A stretch of 37,704 bases of DNA from an uncultured Bacteroidia bacterium. Its GTDB lineage: Bacteria > Bacteroidota > Bacteroidia > Bacteroidales > UBA932. The position numbers and the translations under genes are program-made. This document shows positions 36,020 to 37,704 of this stretch, piece after piece. Numbering within the stretch: position 1 is the first letter of the stretch; every line of letters starts with the position of its first letter. The stretch is from assembly GCA_902778105.1 (NCBI GenBank), contig CACYWN010000023.1:1-37704 (forward strand), in the 5' to 3' direction. The notes under the pieces are model-generated. The model was not told where the DNA came from, made no database searches, and worked only from the letters and a program-made list of their open reading frames with translations.

Positions 36020-36712
36020 CTATTTTTTATCCTGCCCGTAATAGGCGTTGGGGCCGTGTTTGCGGGAGAAATGTTTCTCGACCAGGAGGGGATTCATCGT
36101 CAGGTTCGGGTTGACGCTGTAGGCGACGAAGGCCATCTTGGCGACCTGCTCCATCACGACGGCGTTGTGGACGGCCTCGTCGGCATCCTTGCCCCAGGAG
36201 AAGGGTCCGTGGTTCTTCACGAGGACACCGGGGGTGTGGACGGGATTCAGGCCTTCGAAACGCTTGACGATGACGTTGCCGGTCTCGAGCTCGTAGGCGC
36301 CCTTGACCTCCGCCTCGGTCATGTCGGCCGTGCAGGGGATGGCGTCATGGAAGTAATCGGCATGGGTGGTGCCGATGTTGGGGATGTCGCAGCCGGCCTG
36401 GGCCCAGGCGGTGGCGAAGGTGGAGTGCGTGTGCACGACGCCGCCGATTTCCGGGAAGGCCTTGTACAGGACCACGTGCGTGGGGGTGTCGGAGGAGGGC
36501 TTGTAATGGCCCTCCACGACTTTCCCTTCGAGGTCCACGACCACCATGTCCTCGGGTTTCATGTTGTCATACGAAACCCCGGACGGCTTGATGACCACCA
36601 GGCCGGTTTCCCGGTCGATGGCGGAAACATTGCCCCAGGTGAAGATCACGAGACCGTGCTTCACGAGGTCCAGGTTGGCCTGGCAGACTTTCTTTTTGAG
36701 TTCTTCTAACAT
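36020..36712 (-). CDS. araD: L-ribulose-5-phosphate 4-epimerase
   Basis: A class II aldolase-fold enzyme that turns L-ribulose-5-phosphate into D-xylulose-5-phosphate, the last specific step of arabinose use. The zinc ligands are H94 and H96 (VVHTHST) and H168 (VKNHGPF). Other catalytic residues known from E. coli AraD are matched by D75 (SSDTPTH), D119 (HADY) and a tyrosine in AYYGQ near the C-terminus. The 230 residues match the family. Element F sits directly upstream of its start codon. Confidence 0.98.
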   Translation of the reverse strand: MLEELKKKVCQANLDLVKHGLVIFTWGNVSAIDRETGLVVIKPSGVSYDNMKPEDMVVVDLEGKVVEGHYKPSSDTPTHVVLYKAFPEIGGVVHTHSTFATAWAQAGCDIPNIGTTHADYFHDAIPCTADMTEAEVKGAYELETGNVIVKRFEGLNPVHTPGVLVKNHGPFSWGKDADEAVHNAVVMEQVAKMAFVAYSVNPNLTMNPLLVEKHFSRKHGPNAYYGQDKK

Positions 36713-36718
36713 AGTAAC

Positions 36719-36756
36719 AGATTCTTTCGTCGGTCTTCGACCTCCTCAGAATGACA
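36719..36756 (-). repeat. Dispersed palindromic element F
   Basis: A single full unit, on the minus strand beginning TGTCATTCTGAGGAGG with core GGTC-GAA-GACC and ending GAAAGAATCT. It is identical over its length to the unit at 23026-23063 and the reverse complement of 5992-6029. It fills the gap between the symporter gene and araD. Confidence 0.92.
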
Positions 36757-36764
36757 ATGGCCGA

Positions 36765-37704
36765 CTACCAGAAGTAGATGTAGAAGGCCACGGTGAAGGC
36801 CAGGATGATGACGGAGTGGATGACGTCCCACTTGTTCCAGGAGGCGCGGGTGACGGCCTTCTGCTCCTCGGTGGCGGTGCCGAAGCACAGACCCTGTACC
36901 TGTTCGGGTTTGGGCTGCGGGGTGAGGAGGGTGATGACGATCGCGAGGCAGATGCAGAACAGGAACATCCAGACGCAGAACGCATAGACGTTCATCTCGT
37001 TGAAGATGTAGGTGAAGGCGTTGTGGGCTTCCGGATTGATGATCATGGTGATCAGACGGGTGAAGCCCAGGACCAGACCCACGATGAGGGTCCACATGCC
37101 GGCCTTCGGGGAGGTCTTCTTCCAGCTGATACCCAGGAGGAACACCGCGGCGATGGCCGGGGCGAGGAGGCTCTGGACGCTCTGGATGTAGTTGTACAGG
37201 CTCTTGCCCATGCGCTGGATGACGAAGATCCACAGGACGCCGAGGACGCTTCTTCTCATCGGTCTGAGGGTGCTTGCGCTTGTAGATGTCGATGGTGTAG
37301 AGCATCGCGGAGGAGTTGTACAGGGAGGCGAGGGAGCTCATGAGGGCGGCGAGGATACCGCAGATCACGACACCCTTCAGGCCCACCGGAAGGAGGGTGT
37401 TGACGAGCATCGGGAAGGCGATGTCCGGGTTCGCGACCGTGCCGTTCGGCTGGAGCTGGAGAGCGGCGGCGAGCTGCTGTCCGATGGCGGAATCCGGGGT
37501 CTTGGTGAGCGCGTAGGCGATCATGCCGGGGATGAGGAACAGGAAGACCGGGAGGAGCTTGAGGTAGGCGCCGAAGATGGTGCCGCGGCGGGCCTCCTTC
37601 TGGTCCTTGCCGGAGAGGACGCGCTGGACGATGAACTGGTCGGTGCACCAGTACCAGAAGCCGATGATGGCGGAGCCGAAGAGGGCGCCGTACCACGGGA
37701 ATTC
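36765..37704 (-). pseudogene. Sodium/solute symporter (SSS family), 5'-truncated by the window and frameshifted
   Basis: The gene lies upstream of araD in the same operon and is probably the arabinose transporter. From the window edge the frame gives FWYWCTDQFIVQR and a run of membrane segments to LYTIDIYKRKHPQTDEK (about 37258). Family homology then continues in another frame with SVLGVLWIFVIQRMG through LYNYIQSVQSLLAPAIAAVF to FYIYFW and TAG at 36765. SSS proteins normally have about 15 further residues (of the type LVRxGRIATVV) between these two halves, so roughly 40-50 bases seem deleted, changing frame. Either a real inactivating deletion or an assembly error; the sequence alone cannot decide. 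Confidence 0.75.

Noticed and set aside
36706-37524. A continuous 272-residue product from the symporter region
   Set aside because: After about residue 91 the translation loses all membrane character and becomes Arg/Pro/His rich, while the true symporter sequence continues in another frame.

Overview
The window is about 37.7 kb of GC-rich DNA from a member of the Bacteroidota, most likely order Bacteroidales. Three things point there: the recurring -7 box TAnnTTTG upstream of genes, the lack of strong Shine-Dalgarno sequences, and the gene content (an FHS-family MFS permease next to a ROK kinase, lipoprotein aldose epimerase, FGGY kinase with AraA and AraD, a TolC/HlyD/two-permease export cassette, coiled-coil surface lipoproteins). 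The high GC would fit an uncultured rumen or gut lineage rather than classical Bacteroides, but that is inference. The window starts inside rpoC and ends inside a sodium/solute symporter gene.

Layout. 1-6.9 kb: 3' two thirds of rpoC, a lipoprotein, cysS and exonuclease III (xth), all on +. 6.9-8.1 kb: a REP-associated tyrosine transposase (RAYT) gene bracketed by two pairs of near-identical palindromes; a third pair lies at 13.66-13.75 kb. 8.1-10.6 kb (-): a flippase-like membrane protein, aroE and ssb. 10.6-13.7 kb (+): PfkB kinase, a conserved small protein, a small-multidrug-export-like membrane protein and a lipoprotein alpha/beta hydrolase. 13.8-16.2 kb (-): lysS and a TrmH/SpoU methyltransferase. 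16.4-22.8 kb (+): OmpA-like protein, a 1503-residue coiled-coil lipoprotein and a small beta-barrel protein. 23.1-29.3 kb: AraC regulator (-) divergent from a TolC, HlyD and two-permease export operon (+). 29.3-32.8 kb: lipoprotein aldose 1-epimerase (-) divergent from an MFS sugar permease and ROK kinase (+). 32.9-37.7 kb (-): an L-arabinose operon read as symporter, araD, araA and an FGGY kinase.

Two families of repeated palindromes stand out. The first is the REP/RAYT set with core GGTGGTCCA. The second is a dispersed element, present at six loci, with conserved ends (TGTCATTC...GAATCT) and a central hairpin whose arms change in a compensating way between copies. It usually lies just after a stop codon, but at 14371-14466 a 96-base composite copy sits in frame inside the TrmH-family methyltransferase gene and adds 32 residues. 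The symporter gene at the right edge carries an apparent deletion and frameshift. No rRNA, tRNA or CRISPR array was seen.
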